Source: Herbaspirillum rubrisubalbicans (lineage in GTDB: Bacteria; Pseudomonadota; Gammaproteobacteria; Burkholderiales; Burkholderiaceae_D). From it: a stretch of DNA of 64,000 nucleotides. The stretch spans positions 4,154,001-4,218,000 of the forward strand of contig NZ_CP024996.1 in NCBI RefSeq assembly GCF_003719195.1. The letters run 5' to 3'. Made by a program: the position numbers and the translations under genes. This document shows, in pieces, positions 54,746-64,000 of this stretch. The notes beneath the pieces were generated by a model. The model ran no database searches. It saw only the letters and a list, made by a program, of their open reading frames with translations, and was not told the DNA's origin. Within the stretch, counting starts at the first letter, position 1. Each line of letters starts with the position of its first letter.

Positions 54746-57442
54746 TCAATTGGCCAGCGCCTTGCTGACCACTTCGGCCACGTCGCGCGACAGGTTGGGC
54801 GTGGCGGCCACTTGTTGCAGGGCCAGGCGCATCTTTTCCTGCAGCGCCGGGCTGTACTTGCGCCAGCGATCCAGGCTGCGCGCCAGGCGTGCGGCCACTT
54901 GCGGGTTGCTGCCATTGAGGGCGATCACCTGCTCGGCCCAGAAGGCATAGCCGTTGCCGTCCGGCGCATGGAAGGCCGAGGGGTTGCCGTTGCAGAAGCT
55001 GAAGATCAGGCTGCGTGCGCGATTGGGATTCTTGAGCGTGAAGGCCGGATGCTCGGTCAGGCTGCGCACGGTGTTGACGTCCGCATTGCGAGCCGTGGCC
55101 TGCAGGGTGAACCACTTGTCGATGACCAGGGCTTCGTTTTCGAACTCGGCGTAGAAACGCTGCAGGGCTTCACTCTTGCCGGGGGCGGCGCTGTTGAGGA
55201 TGGCCGACAACGCAGCCAGGCGGTCGGTCATGTTATTGGCGTCCTGGTCCTGTTGCTGGGCCAAGGTCATGGCCTCCTGGTCATCCAGCTCGGCCAGGTA
55301 GGACAGGGCGACGTTCTTCAGGGCGCGATGGCCGGCCGAGGCGGCGTCGGGACTGTAAGCGCCCGGCGTCTGGTGGGCCCGATAGACCGCCAGCAGGTCG
55401 TCATGCAGTGCGCGCGCCAGCGAGCGGCGCAGGAACTGGCGCGCCACGTGGATGGCGTGCGGGTCGATGACTTCCATCTGTTCGGCGATCATGGTTTCCG
55501 AGGGCAGGGTCAGCACCAGTTCGCGGAAGGCCGGGTCCAGCGATTCATCCCTGAGCGTGGCACGCAGGGCGTCGGCCAGAGCGCCATCGTGTTCGATGTT
55601 GTTGAGCACGGTGTCCACGGCTACCACATGGCCGGATTGACGTGCCGCCTGCACCGCCACCGTGAGATTCAACAGGCGACGGGTGGCCAAGCGCTGACCG
55701 GCTTCCCAACGGTTGAAGGGATCGCTGTCGTGGGCCATCAGGAAGGCCAGTTCGGCATCGCTGTAGTCGAACTGCAGCACCACCGGGGCGGAGAAGCCGC
55801 GCAACAGCGACGGCACCGGTTTTTCATCGACGTTGATGAAGGTGAAGCTCTGCTTGGCCTTGGTCAACTCCAGCACGCGGGTGGTGGCACCGACCTTCTT
55901 CTCGCCTTGCAGGGTCAGCGCCAGGTCACGGCCTTGTGCATCCAGCAGGCCCACGGCCACCGGGATATGGAAGGGCTGTTTCTTCTTCTGGCCGGGGGTG
56001 GCCGGGCAGCTTTGCTCCAGCGTCAGGGTCAGGGTCTTGCGCTTGGCGTCGTACTCGGCGCTGGCTTGCACCAGGGGCGTGCCGGCCTGGCTGTACCAGC
56101 GTTCGAATTGCGACAGGTCGCGGCCATTGGCGTCGGCCATGGCGGCGCGGAAATCGTCGCAGGTCACGGCCTGGCCGTCGTGGCGCTTGAAGTACAGGTC
56201 CATGCCCTTGCGGAAGCCCTCGCGGCCCAGCAGGGTCTGGTACATGCGCACCACTTCGGCACCCTTTTCATAGACGGTGACGGTGTAGAAATTATTGATC
56301 TCGACATAGGAGTCGGGACGCACCGGGTGCGCCATCGGGCCGGCATCTTCCGGGAACTGCGCCTGGCGCAGCACGCGCACGTCATCGATGCGCTTGACGG
56401 CGCGGCCACTGTCGTTGCCGATCATGTCGGCCGAGAATTCCTGGTCGCGGAAGACGGTCAGGCCTTCCTTCAAGGACAGCTGGAACCAGTCGCGGCAGGT
56501 CACGCGATTGCCGGTCCAGTTGTGGAAATATTCGTGGCCGACCACCGCTTCGATGTTGGCGAAATCCACATCGGTGGCGATGCGCGGATTGGCCAGCACG
56601 TACTTGGTGTTGAAGATGTTCAAGCCCTTGTTTTCCATGGCGCCCATGTTGAAGTCGCCCACGGCCACGATCATGAAGCGGTCCAGGTCCAGGTCCAGGC
56701 CGAAGCGCTGCACGTCCCAACTGATGCTGTTCTTCAGCGAATCCATGGCGTGCTGGGTCTTGTCCAGGTTGCCCTCTTCCACCCATACCTGCAGCAGCGC
56801 ATCGCGGCCCGAATGCAGGCGCACGGTTTCTTCCTGGCAGACCAGGTTGCCGGCCACCAGGGCGAACAGGTAGGAGGGTTTCTTGAACGGATCTTCCCAC
56901 TTGGCATAGTGGCGGCCATCGGGCAAGTCACCCTCTTCGATCAGGTTGCCGTTGGACAGCAGCACCGGGTAGCGCGACTTCTCGGCGCGCAGCATGACGG
57001 TGAACTTGGCCATCACGTCCGGGCGGTCGGGGAAGTAGGTGATCTTGCGGAAGCCCTCGGCTTCGCACTGGGTGAAGAAATTGCCGTTGGAGACGTACAG
57101 ACCCATCAACGAGGTGTTGCGGTCCGGGTGGATCAGGGTTTCGATTTCCAGCACCACCTTGGCCGGTGCGGCCGGGATGGTCAGCACGCCGCCAGCGATA
57201 CGGAAGTCGCCCTTGGCTTGCGAAAGCGTCTTGCCGTTCAGGCGCAGGGCCACCAGCTCCAGCTCTTCGCCGAAGAGCAGCAGGTCGCGCCCGCGGGCGT
57301 GCGGATTGCGGGTCAGGGTGATGCGGGTGGCCACGTAGGTGTCGGCGGGATCAAGGTCGAAACCCATCTCGACGGTGTCGGCCAGGTAGTTGGGAGCGGC
57401 GTAGTCTTTACGGTAGATCGTCTGGGGCGTATCGGTGCGCAT
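54746..57442 (-). CDS. pepN: Aminopeptidase N
   Basis: A cytoplasmic zinc metallopeptidase (M1) that removes N-terminal residues from peptides. 898 residues, close to the E. coli protein. GAMEN (MGAMENKGLN, near residue 265) binds the substrate amino terminus, and HEYFHNW (near residue 302) plus the downstream KEGLTVFRDQEFS gives the HExxH-x18-E zinc site. The C-terminal half is the DUF3458/armadillo-like helical domain typical of the bacterial PepN clade. No signal peptide. The ATG 57442 context has only a weak ribosome binding site. Confidence 0.95.
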   Translation of the reverse strand: MRTDTPQTIYRKDYAAPNYLADTVEMGFDLDPADTYVATRITLTRNPHARGRDLLLFGEELELVALRLNGKTLSQAKGDFRIAGGVLTIPAAPAKVVLEIETLIHPDRNTSLMGLYVSNGNFFTQCEAEGFRKITYFPDRPDVMAKFTVMLRAEKSRYPVLLSNGNLIEEGDLPDGRHYAKWEDPFKKPSYLFALVAGNLVCQEETVRLHSGRDALLQVWVEEGNLDKTQHAMDSLKNSISWDVQRFGLDLDLDRFMIVAVGDFNMGAMENKGLNIFNTKYVLANPRIATDVDFANIEAVVGHEYFHNWTGNRVTCRDWFQLSLKEGLTVFRDQEFSADMIGNDSGRAVKRIDDVRVLRQAQFPEDAGPMAHPVRPDSYVEINNFYTVTVYEKGAEVVRMYQTLLGREGFRKGMDLYFKRHDGQAVTCDDFRAAMADANGRDLSQFERWYSQAGTPLVQASAEYDAKRKTLTLTLEQSCPATPGQKKKQPFHIPVAVGLLDAQGRDLALTLQGEKKVGATTRVLELTKAKQSFTFINVDEKPVPSLLRGFSAPVVLQFDYSDAELAFLMAHDSDPFNRWEAGQRLATRRLLNLTVAVQAARQSGHVVAVDTVLNNIEHDGALADALRATLRDESLDPAFRELVLTLPSETMIAEQMEVIDPHAIHVARQFLRRSLARALHDDLLAVYRAHQTPGAYSPDAASAGHRALKNVALSYLAELDDQEAMTLAQQQDQDANNMTDRLAALSAILNSAAPGKSEALQRFYAEFENEALVIDKWFTLQATARNADVNTVRSLTEHPAFTLKNPNRARSLIFSFCNGNPSAFHAPDGNGYAFWAEQVIALNGSNPQVAARLARSLDRWRKYSPALQEKMRLALQQVAATPNLSRDVAEVVSKALAN

Positions 57443-57804
57443 GGAGGCCTGTCCAGGAAGGGAAGTGGAGGTGAAAGGTGAAGGCGACGACAGTCAAAAA
57501 CCAAGTCAAGTGCAGCAAAAGTTCGATTTTACCAATCATCGCGCACAGCGCGGATGGAATCGACCGAAATCGCCCTGACCTCCCCACCCAGACCATCAGC
57601 CCGGCACCTGGCTGGCTGCGCGGCAAGCACGACCGCACTACAATAGCGGCCACGGCGCTGGCAGCAGGAAGGGCGGCCGGCATGAGAGCGGGATCGAAAA
57701 CGACCGAAGCCGGTCTCACCCTCTCCCCTGCAGCAATTGCCGCTTCATGCGCAGAGCGCCCAGCCACCGGCCCGACACCTGGCCTTTTCCATTGGAGTTC
57801 CATC
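57443..57804. other. Intergenic between divergent pepN and lipoprotein genes
   Basis: 362 bp. The lipoprotein reading frame is open upstream to 57478 but without a signal-like start there. No RNA gene or operator recognised. Confidence 0.45.
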
Positions 57805-58458
57805 ATGAAACGCTGGCTTTATCTCTTCCTCGCGGCGGCCAGCCTGCTGCTGTCCGGCTGTGCCTCGGTAATCCAGAGCAATGTCACCTCCTACCACGCC
57901 TGGTCGCCCGGGGATAACGCCAAACCCTTCACATTCGCTGCCACCAAAGAGCAAGAAAACGACTTGCAGCACCAGAACTACGCCGGCCTGATCCGCCAGG
58001 AACTGCTGTTCCTGGGCTTTACCGAGGCCGGCGAGGGCAAACCGGCGCAACTGCAGGTGAGCTTCAGCTATGGCATGAATACCGAGCAGGTAGTGGTCAG
58101 CCGGCCGGCCTACGATCCCTTCTTCTATGGTCCGGGACCGGGCTGGGGCCGCTTCGGGCCGCGTCCGTTCGGCTTCTATGGCCCGTATGGGCCGTTCTAT
58201 GATCCCTTCTGGTATGGCGGACCGATGGAGACCACCAGCTATCCGGTATTCCTGCGACGCCTGCAGATCGGCATCAGCAGGCTCGCCGATGGCAAGAAGC
58301 TGTTCGATGTGGTGGTCGATAGCGAAGGCCAGCGCGCCGGCCTGGCGGCGGCCATGCCGGCCATGGTGCGCGCCGCCTTCGAGGATTTCCCCGGCCCCAG
58401 CGGGGTGACGCGGCATATCAGCATCAAGGTCGACAAGGATGGGCAACCGGCCGACTGA
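57805..58458 (+). CDS. DUF4136-family lipoprotein
   Basis: 217 residues from ATG 57805. A lipobox LLLSGC (Cys19-20) marks an envelope lipoprotein. The DUF4136 pattern follows (FTFAATKEQENDLQHQNYAG; LIRQELLFLGFTEAGEGKPA), and a Gly/Pro/Phe/Tyr-rich loop (GPGPGWGRFGPRPFGFYGPY) interrupts it before the last strands (RRLQIGISRLADGKKLFDVV). The function of the family is unknown. Confidence 0.88.
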   Translation: MKRWLYLFLAAASLLLSGCASVIQSNVTSYHAWSPGDNAKPFTFAATKEQENDLQHQNYAGLIRQELLFLGFTEAGEGKPAQLQVSFSYGMNTEQVVVSRPAYDPFFYGPGPGWGRFGPRPFGFYGPYGPFYDPFWYGGPMETTSYPVFLRRLQIGISRLADGKKLFDVVVDSEGQRAGLAAAMPAMVRAAFEDFPGPSGVTRHISIKVDKDGQPAD

Positions 58459-58474
58459 AGATCTGGAACAGGCC

Positions 58475-59656
58475 CTAGTTGATGAAGCGCCCGGCCGTGC
58501 CGATGGCGGTCAAATCGACGAAGTCCGAACCGGTGTGGTCGGTGCGGCTGAAATGCAGGCTGAATCCGCCGCCATCGTAGTTGGCCGGGGTGATGCTCTC
58601 CAGCGCCCGGATCAGGCCTTCGCGGCTCAATTGCGGGCCGGCGCGGCGCAGCGCTTCGACCAGCACGCGGGCGGCGATATAGCCTTCCAGGCCGATGAAG
58701 TTGCAGCAGGCGCGGGAAGAACGCGCCATGGCCTTCTGGTATTCGTAGACGATGGGTAGCCTGGCCTTGTTGGGGAAAGGCACCACCTGGGTGATCTCGG
58801 TGCCGACGCCGCCGTCTTTGAGGCGCGTGGCCAGCGAATGGCTGCCGACGAAGGAATAGTTGGAAAAACCACCCAGGTAGCCGGCTGCGCGCATCCGGGT
58901 GATGAGAGCGGCGGCCGGCAGGTAGGGCACCACCTGGATCACCACATCCGGCTGCATCTTCATGAATTGTTCTGCCGCCGTGGTCACCACATCGCTATTG
59001 CGCTCGATGGCCACGCTGCCCACCACGGTCAGGCCATAGACCAGGGCCCGCAGGCGCAGGTTGTCCAGCAACTCCTTGCCCAGCTCATCATTCTGGTAGA
59101 ACACCGCCACCCGCAGGCGCCCGGTGCCCTGCAACTGGCGCAGCAGGAAGTCGGTTTCCTGCTGGTAGCTGGCACGCACATGGAAGATCAGGCGATTGAA
59201 GGGCTCGCGCAAGCTGCTGGCGCCCGAATGCGGGGCGATCAGCGGGATGCCGGCCTCGCGCATGGCCGGCAGCGCCGCCAGCACGGTGGGCGTGCCGGAA
59301 TAGCCGAACAGGGCGAATACCTTGTCGCGCCAGATCAGTTGCTGGGTATTGGCTAGGGTACGCTCAGGCTCGTAGCGGTCGTCCAGGCTCAACAGGCGCA
59401 CGCGGCGGCCATGGATGCCACCCTTGGCATTGACCTGGGAAAAGTAGCTGCGCGCGCCCTCCTGGAAATCACGCCCGATCTCGGCCGCCGGCCCGGTGAA
59501 GGGCGCCGACTGGCCCAGCACGATCTCGGTGGGCGTCACGCCATTCTCGGCCGCTGTGGCCACTGTACTGCCCGCAGCCACCAGGCAGGTTGCCAAGGTG
59601 AATACCATGATCAGACGACCACACCAGTACCGGGCCTTGCTCCAGCTCCATCCCAT
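58475..59656 (-). CDS. Branched-chain-type ABC transporter binding protein
   Basis: A 393-residue periplasmic protein of the Peripla_BP_6 (LivK/amide-urea) class. The signal peptide (residues ~1-34, ending TVATAAENG) precedes EIVLGQSAPFTGPAAEIGRD, YFSQVNAKGGIHGRRVRLLS and a second lobe with VAVFYQNDELGKELLDNLRL. GAGAGGGAG precedes ATG 59656. An orphan with no adjacent permease. The substrate is unknown; it differs clearly from the 7076 protein. Confidence 0.88.
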   Translation of the reverse strand: MGWSWSKARYWCGRLIMVFTLATCLVAAGSTVATAAENGVTPTEIVLGQSAPFTGPAAEIGRDFQEGARSYFSQVNAKGGIHGRRVRLLSLDDRYEPERTLANTQQLIWRDKVFALFGYSGTPTVLAALPAMREAGIPLIAPHSGASSLREPFNRLIFHVRASYQQETDFLLRQLQGTGRLRVAVFYQNDELGKELLDNLRLRALVYGLTVVGSVAIERNSDVVTTAAEQFMKMQPDVVIQVVPYLPAAALITRMRAAGYLGGFSNYSFVGSHSLATRLKDGGVGTEITQVVPFPNKARLPIVYEYQKAMARSSRACCNFIGLEGYIAARVLVEALRRAGPQLSREGLIRALESITPANYDGGGFSLHFSRTDHTGSDFVDLTAIGTAGRFIN

Positions 59657-59840
59657 CTCCCTCTCCCGCCAAAAATGTTCCCTGGATGCGCCTGCGTGGA
59701 AGTCGCAGGCGTCAAAGGCTGCATTTGACGATCAAGACGGGAAAAAATGCGTGATCAACGCATAGTCGTGGGCAAATACCGATATCTTGCGAGATTCTCA
59801 CCGAATAATTTCGATATCCGCCACCCAAACGGCTAAGCGG

Positions 59841-60011
59841 CTAGGAAAAATAGGCTTCGCTGGCGAAGGTGATGACCACGATCAGCAACACCGCGCAGAT
59901 CAGCACCACCAACAGCCGCCCGAACTTGGGCGTGCCATCGGTGCCGGCGGCCTGCTCGGGAGGATGGCCCATGGGGTTGTCAAGACCGGGGGCGTGCGTG
60001 GGCTGGTCCAT
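59841..60011 (-). CDS. Small single-helix membrane protein
   Basis: 56 residues: Pro/Gly-rich N terminus (MDQPTHAPGLDNPMGHPPEQ), then a membrane helix (LLVVLICAVLLIVVITFA) and a short polar end. AGAGGAAGC precedes ATG 60011. A complete short gene missed by length cut-offs. Function unknown. Confidence 0.7.
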   Translation of the reverse strand: MDQPTHAPGLDNPMGHPPEQAAGTDGTPKFGRLLVVLICAVLLIVVITFASEAYFS

Positions 60012-60085
60012 GATGCTTCCTCTTTGGGCGGGTACAAGTGAACAATCAGACTGGCTCCCCCCTTTAAATCGGGGGTTTCAGACGG

Positions 60086-61060
60086 TCACGGAATCAGGAT
60101 GGTCGAGCCGGTGGTCTTGCGACCTTCCAGGTCGGCATGAGCCTGGCCCACATCCTTCAAGGCATAGCGCTGGTTGATCTCGATGCTGATCTGCTTGCTT
60201 TGCACCATGTGGAACAGGTCGCCCGCAGTGGCATCGAGCTCGGCGCGAGTGGCGATGTAATTGCCCAGGGAGGGCCGGGTCAGGAACAGCGAGCCGCGCG
60301 CAGCCAACTCGGACACGCCGAACGGCGCCACCGGGCCGGAGGCATTGCCGAAGCTGACCATCATGCCACGCGGGCGCAGGCAATCCAGCGAGCCCATGAA
60401 GGTATCCTTGCCGATGGAGTCATAGACTACCGGAACGCCTTTGCCCCCGGTAATTTCCTTGACACGCTCGACGAAGTTCTCGGCCTTGTAGTTGATCACG
60501 TGGGCCGCGCCGTGCTGCTTGGCCAGGGCGGCTTTTTCCTCGCTGCTAACGGTGCCGATCAGGTTCACACCCAGCGCGCGGGCCCACTGGCAGGCGATCA
60601 GGCCGATGCCGCCAGCAGCGGCATGGAACAGGATGGTCTCGCCCGGCTGCACCACGTAGGTCTGGCGCAGCAGGTATTGCACGGTCATGCCCTGCAACAT
60701 CATGGCCGCGGCCGTATCGAAACTGATGGCATCGGGCAGCTTGACCAGAATGTCGGCCGGCATCACCCGTTCTTCGGCATAGGCGCCATTGGGACGGCCG
60801 GCGTAGGCTACGCGGTCGCCCACCTTGAAGTCGCTCACACCCGGCCCCACCGCTTCGATGGTGCCGGCGCCTTCCTGGCCCAGGCCGGCAGGCAGCGGTT
60901 GCGGATAGAGACCGGCGCGGAAATAGCAATCGATGAAGTTCAGGCCGATGGCAGCATGGCGGATGCGCACTTGGCCGGCACCCGGCTCGCCCACCTCGAC
61001 GTCCACGTATTCCATCACCTCGGGGCCGCCGGTCTTGTTCATGCGGATTGCTTTTGCCAT
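60086..61060 (-). CDS. NADPH:quinone oxidoreductase (zinc-free MDR family)
   Basis: A cytoplasmic oxidoreductase, 324 residues. GroES-like domain (residues 1-120: RIRHAAIGLNFIDCYFRAGL, LGQEGAGTIEAVGPGV), then a Rossmann domain with AAAGGIGLIACQWARALG for NADPH. No zinc ligands are seen, as in the QOR branch. The ribosome binding site AGGAGA precedes ATG 61060. Close in layout to E. coli QorA, with reduction of quinones as the likely reaction. Confidence 0.9.
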   Translation of the reverse strand: MAKAIRMNKTGGPEVMEYVDVEVGEPGAGQVRIRHAAIGLNFIDCYFRAGLYPQPLPAGLGQEGAGTIEAVGPGVSDFKVGDRVAYAGRPNGAYAEERVMPADILVKLPDAISFDTAAAMMLQGMTVQYLLRQTYVVQPGETILFHAAAGGIGLIACQWARALGVNLIGTVSSEEKAALAKQHGAAHVINYKAENFVERVKEITGGKGVPVVYDSIGKDTFMGSLDCLRPRGMMVSFGNASGPVAPFGVSELAARGSLFLTRPSLGNYIATRAELDATAGDLFHMVQSKQISIEINQRYALKDVGQAHADLEGRKTTGSTILIP

Positions 61061-61128
61061 CTGGGTCTCCTGTAGTCGGTCAGTATCAAGCCTGGAAATT
61101 CACTTGCGGTGGGCCAGTATAGAACGCC

Positions 61129-62061
61129 TCAGCGCTTCTTGCGCGACAGCAGCCACATGCCGGCCAGCACCAGCGCAGTGCCCAGCAGCTGGATGGCGGT
61201 AATGGGTTCATCCAGCAGCACGGCGCCCATGAAGAGCGTGGAAACCGGCCCCACCAGCCCGGCCTGGGCGGCCGTCGGGGCGCCGATGCGAGCCACCGCC
61301 ACCATGGTCAAAAACACCGGCAGCACGGTGCAGAACACCGCATTGAAGAGTGAAAGCTGATACACCGGGGCCACCTGGGTGAGCAGCTCGGCCGGGGGGC
61401 GCAAGATGAAGAACTGGATCACGCAGGCCACACTGGAGACGCACATGGCATAAGCCACCAGCCGCACCGCGCCGACCCGGCGCACCAGTTCGCCCGAGCC
61501 GATCAGGTAGATCGAATAGCTCAAGGCCGAGCCCAGCACCAGGGCGCTGCCCAGGATGACTTCGCTGCCGCCGGTGTGCAGGTCATGCTGCAAGACCAGC
61601 ACGGTACCGAAGTAGGACACCAGCAGCGCCCCCCACTCAATCGCCCCGACCTTGCGCTTGAAGAAGAAAAAGGCGATCAGCATCACGAAGGAAGGGGTGA
61701 GGAACAGGATCAACCGTTCCAGCCCGGCCGAGATGTATTGCAGGCCGAGGAAGTCGAGGAAGCTCGACAGGTAGTAGCCCATCAGCCCCAGCACCAGGAT
61801 GCGCAGATAATCGGCGCGCGCCAGCGGCGGCTGGGTGCGTGCCTTCCAGATCGCCACGGCGGCGAACATCGGGAAGGAAAACACCATGCGCAGCGTGATG
61901 ACCATGACCGCATCGACCTGGTAACGGTACATCAGCTTGGCCACGATGGCCTTGGCGGAAAAGAAGATGGCGCCGACGATGGCAAGCAAGAGCCCGCCCA
62001 GGAAGGCCTGGCGCGGGGTGGAGTGGGAAGTGGCAGCAGTCATGGCCGCCATTGTAAACAT
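61129..62061 (-). CDS. EamA-family transporter
   Basis: A 310-residue inner-membrane protein with about ten helices in two EamA repeats (AFLGGLLLAIVGAIFFSAKA in the first, FNAVFCTVLPVFLTMVAVAR then GLVGPVSTLFMGAVLLDEPI in the second). Several in-frame ATGs exist at the start (62061, 62052, 62043). Metabolite exporter of unknown substrate. Confidence 0.85.
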   Translation of the reverse strand: MFTMAAMTAATSHSTPRQAFLGGLLLAIVGAIFFSAKAIVAKLMYRYQVDAVMVITLRMVFSFPMFAAVAIWKARTQPPLARADYLRILVLGLMGYYLSSFLDFLGLQYISAGLERLILFLTPSFVMLIAFFFFKRKVGAIEWGALLVSYFGTVLVLQHDLHTGGSEVILGSALVLGSALSYSIYLIGSGELVRRVGAVRLVAYAMCVSSVACVIQFFILRPPAELLTQVAPVYQLSLFNAVFCTVLPVFLTMVAVARIGAPTAAQAGLVGPVSTLFMGAVLLDEPITAIQLLGTALVLAGMWLLSRKKR

Positions 62062-62132
62062 TTCAACGCCTTAAGCACCTAAGCACCCAAGCGCCTGAAC
62101 GCCGCGCCGGCCTTGCACCGGCGCGCCAGGGG

Positions 62133-63806
62133 TCAACGCTTCTTCATCAGCGAGCCGAGGACGCCGCGGATCAGTTCGCGTCCCACCTGTGAACCAATGC
62201 TGCGCGCCGCCGACTTGACCATGGCTTGCAAGGGCGAATCGCTGCGGCGGCTGCCGTTGCCGTTGCCGTTGCCGAAGAGGCCGCCCGCAGCATCCTTGAG
62301 CAGATCGCCCAGGCCGCCACCCTCGTCTTGCTGCGGCAGCGGTTGCGCTTGGGGCTGCGGCTGCCGGGAAGGCATACGGGCGCCACCGCTGGGGCGGGAG
62401 CCGGTCGCGGGCGCTGGTGCGGTGTGGCCGGCCGAGGCGCCCCAGGCGTTGTCATCCACCGGAGGCGGTGCGGGTGCGGGGGCCGGCGGCTGATTCGGCG
62501 TCGGGGCCGGGGCCGCCTGCGGCTGTTGCACGGCGCGCCCCTTCAGGCGTTCATAGGCCGATTCACGGTCGATGGCCTGCTCGTAGACGCCGGCCACCAG
62601 CGAACTGGCGATCAGGGCGCGGCGCTCTTCTGCGCTCAGGGGGCCGATCTGCGAAGCGGGAGTGAGTACATAACCGCGCTCGACCATATTGGGCCGGCCC
62701 TTGTCATCGAGGAAGGACACCAGCGCCTCGCCCACGCCCAGCTCGGTGATGGCCTGGGCGGTATTGACCATGGGATTGGGGCGGAAGGTCTCGGCGGCGG
62801 CCTGCACCGCCTTCTGGTCGCGCGGGGTGTAGGCGCGCAGGGCGTGCTGCACGCGGTTGCCGAGCTGGCCCAGGACGGTATCGGGGATGTCCAGCGGATT
62901 TTGCGTGACGAAGTAGATGCCCACGCCCTTGGAGCGGATCAGGCGCACCACCTGTTCGATCTTCTGCAACAGCGGCTTGGGCGCCTCATCGAACAGCAGG
63001 TGTGCTTCGTCGAAGAAGAAGGCCATCTTGGGCTTGTCCAGATCGCCCACCTCGGGCAGGTGTTCGAACAGTTCCGAGAGCATCCACAGCAGGAAGGTGG
63101 AATACAGACGCGGCGCGTTCATCAGGCGGTCGGCGGCCAGGATGTTGATGACGCCGCGGCCCTGGGCGTCGGTCTGCATCCAGTCTTCGATGTTCAACAT
63201 CGGTTCGCCGAAGAAGCGGTCGCCGCCCTGTTCATCAATGGCGATCAGGCCGCGCTGGATGGCGCCCACGCTGGCGGCCGAGATATTGCCGTATTCGGTC
63301 TTGAACTGGGCGGCGTTCTCGCCCACGTGCTGCAGCATGGCGCGCAGGTCCTTGGTGTCCAGCAGCAACAGGCCGTGGTCGTCGGCGATCTTGAATACCA
63401 GTTGCAACACGCCTTGCTGGGTGTCGTTCAGGTTCAACATGCGCGCCAGCATCAGCGGCCCCATGTCGGAAATGGTGGCGCGGACCGGGTGGCCCTGTTG
63501 GCCATAGACATCCCAGAACGCCACCGGGGCGGCGGCCCAGGCCGGTTCGGGCAGACCCAGTTGGGCCAGGCGCGCCGTGGTCTTGGGCGAGGCGCTGCCG
63601 GCCTTGCCCAGGCCGGACAGGTCGCCCTTGACGTCGGCCATGAAGACCGGCACCCCGATATCGGACAAGGCCTGGGCCAGCACCTGCAAGGTGACGGTCT
63701 TGCCGGTGCCGGTGGCGCCGGTGATGCAACCATGGCGGTTGGCCAGTTGCGGCAGCAGGCACAGGAGCCCGCCGGGATGGGAAGCAATGGGAAGCGGATT
63801 AATCAT
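62133..63806 (-). CDS. HerA/YjgR-type ATPase (DUF853)
   Basis: 557 residues. Walker [13 protein letters not shown] at about residues 32-43, Walker [21 protein letters not shown] near residue 265, and an arginine-finger-type segment [21 protein letters not shown] long Pro/Ala/Gln-rich linker (about 435-500) and a basic, Gly-rich C terminus ([20 protein letters not shown]) follow. HerA relatives form hexameric DNA pumps, but YjgR's role is uncertain. The start is at ATG 63806. Confidence 0.88.
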   Translation of the reverse strand: MINPLPIASHPGGLLCLLPQLANRHGCITGATGTGKTVTLQVLAQALSDIGVPVFMADVKGDLSGLGKAGSASPKTTARLAQLGLPEPAWAAAPVAFWDVYGQQGHPVRATISDMGPLMLARMLNLNDTQQGVLQLVFKIADDHGLLLLDTKDLRAMLQHVGENAAQFKTEYGNISAASVGAIQRGLIAIDEQGGDRFFGEPMLNIEDWMQTDAQGRGVINILAADRLMNAPRLYSTFLLWMLSELFEHLPEVGDLDKPKMAFFFDEAHLLFDEAPKPLLQKIEQVVRLIRSKGVGIYFVTQNPLDIPDTVLGQLGNRVQHALRAYTPRDQKAVQAAAETFRPNPMVNTAQAITELGVGEALVSFLDDKGRPNMVERGYVLTPASQIGPLSAEERRALIASSLVAGVYEQAIDRESAYERLKGRAVQQPQAAPAPTPNQPPAPAPAPPPVDDNAWGASAGHTAPAPATGSRPSGGARMPSRQPQPQAQPLPQQDEGGGLGDLLKDAAGGLFGNGNGNGSRRSDSPLQAMVKSAARSIGSQVGRELIRGVLGSLMKKR

Positions 63807-64000
63807 CTCAACTCAGCCTTGAGGGCAAAAATGACGGGGTGGCGGTATGGTAAAATGCCCGCCCGATTATAGTCAGAACATGGTGGCAGGATGGACATGA
63901 TCGGTCCTGCCTGTGCTTGGTCTCCCTCTGCACCGATTCGTTGCATCCGCCTGCCGGTCTTGCCGCAGCGAGCGCGAAGGGCGGCGGTGGCGACCACAAG
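63807..64000. other. Promoter region and possible start of a plus-strand gene at the window edge
   Basis: TATGGTAAAAT (near 63847-63857) resembles a -10 region reading to the right. A frame beginning ATG 63893 stays open to the window end, but too little is visible to call a product. Confidence 0.3.

Noticed and set aside
54812..57481. 889-codon plus-strand frame opposite pepN
   Set aside because: A long antisense shadow of pepN without domain content or ribosome binding site; GC-rich codon bias explains its length.
62226..63872. 548-codon plus-strand frame opposite the HerA/YjgR-type gene
   Set aside because: Antisense shadow; no recognisable domain and atypical His/Gly/Leu-rich composition.

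Overview
The window looks like a chromosomal segment of a plant-associated betaproteobacterium of the Oxalobacteraceae, most likely Herbaspirillum. The GC-rich backbone carries ribose-5-phosphate isomerase, class I fructose-1,6-bisphosphatase, PepN, an Lrp/LivK pair, many chemoreceptors and a GH28 pectinase. This is inferred from gene content and codon style; no database was searched. Two lower-GC accessory blocks interrupt the backbone.

Layout. 1-9.5 kb is backbone: the 3' part of an M16 peptidase gene, an IS1182-family element that duplicated a whole terminator hairpin, rpiA, a CPA2 antiporter, a divergent Lrp-type regulator and LivK-type binding protein, and two small genes. 9.64-23.57 kb is an integrated filamentous phage (Inoviridae-like). 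It has a single-strand binding protein, small virion proteins, a major coat protein, a TspB/g3p-like adsorption protein, a DUF2523/g6p-like protein, Zot, a secretin, an HUH replication initiator, a tyrosine recombinase and a Cro/C1-like regulator. It also carries cargo: a translationally coupled three-gene module headed by a PD-(D/E)xK-like protein, two membrane proteins, and a Ser-rich protein. 23.6-32.4 kb is a second accessory block with an ORF6C-like protein, a shrunken IS5-type element, remnants of a toxin/immunity locus cut by an IS3-family element, and three candidate type III effectors. From 32.5 kb to the end the backbone resumes: FadL-type porin, four methyl-accepting chemotaxis proteins, GH28 pectinase, AtoE-type transporter, LysE exporter, OmpA/FecR pair, solute-binding proteins, RarD/EamA transporters, a GGDEF cyclase, Fbp, PepN, a DUF4136 lipoprotein, a quinone oxidoreductase and a HerA/YjgR-type ATPase.

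Two observations stand out. First, the filamentous phage is inserted in tRNA-Thr(CGT) through a 41-bp repeat covering the tRNA 5' half. The phage supplies the 5' half and a look-alike promoter, while the host supplies the 3' half. The same crossover lies inside the phage regulator gene. Joining the phage ends on paper shows the regulator would gain 20 residues, rich in arginine, and stop exactly at a terminator at 9741. Integration therefore swaps the regulator's C terminus, which resembles the integration-dependent immunity known from some mycobacteriophages. Second, an F-box/LRR (GALA-like) protein and two paralogues beginning MGNLC, a predicted N-myristoylation/palmitoylation signal, each have a HrpL-type hrp box just upstream. 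They look like an uncatalogued type III effector cluster.

The accessory genes fit a plant-colonising lifestyle. The candidate effectors would act inside plant cells, the pectinase on the cell wall and the chemoreceptors in finding nutrients, while the prophage adds mobility and perhaps phage defence.
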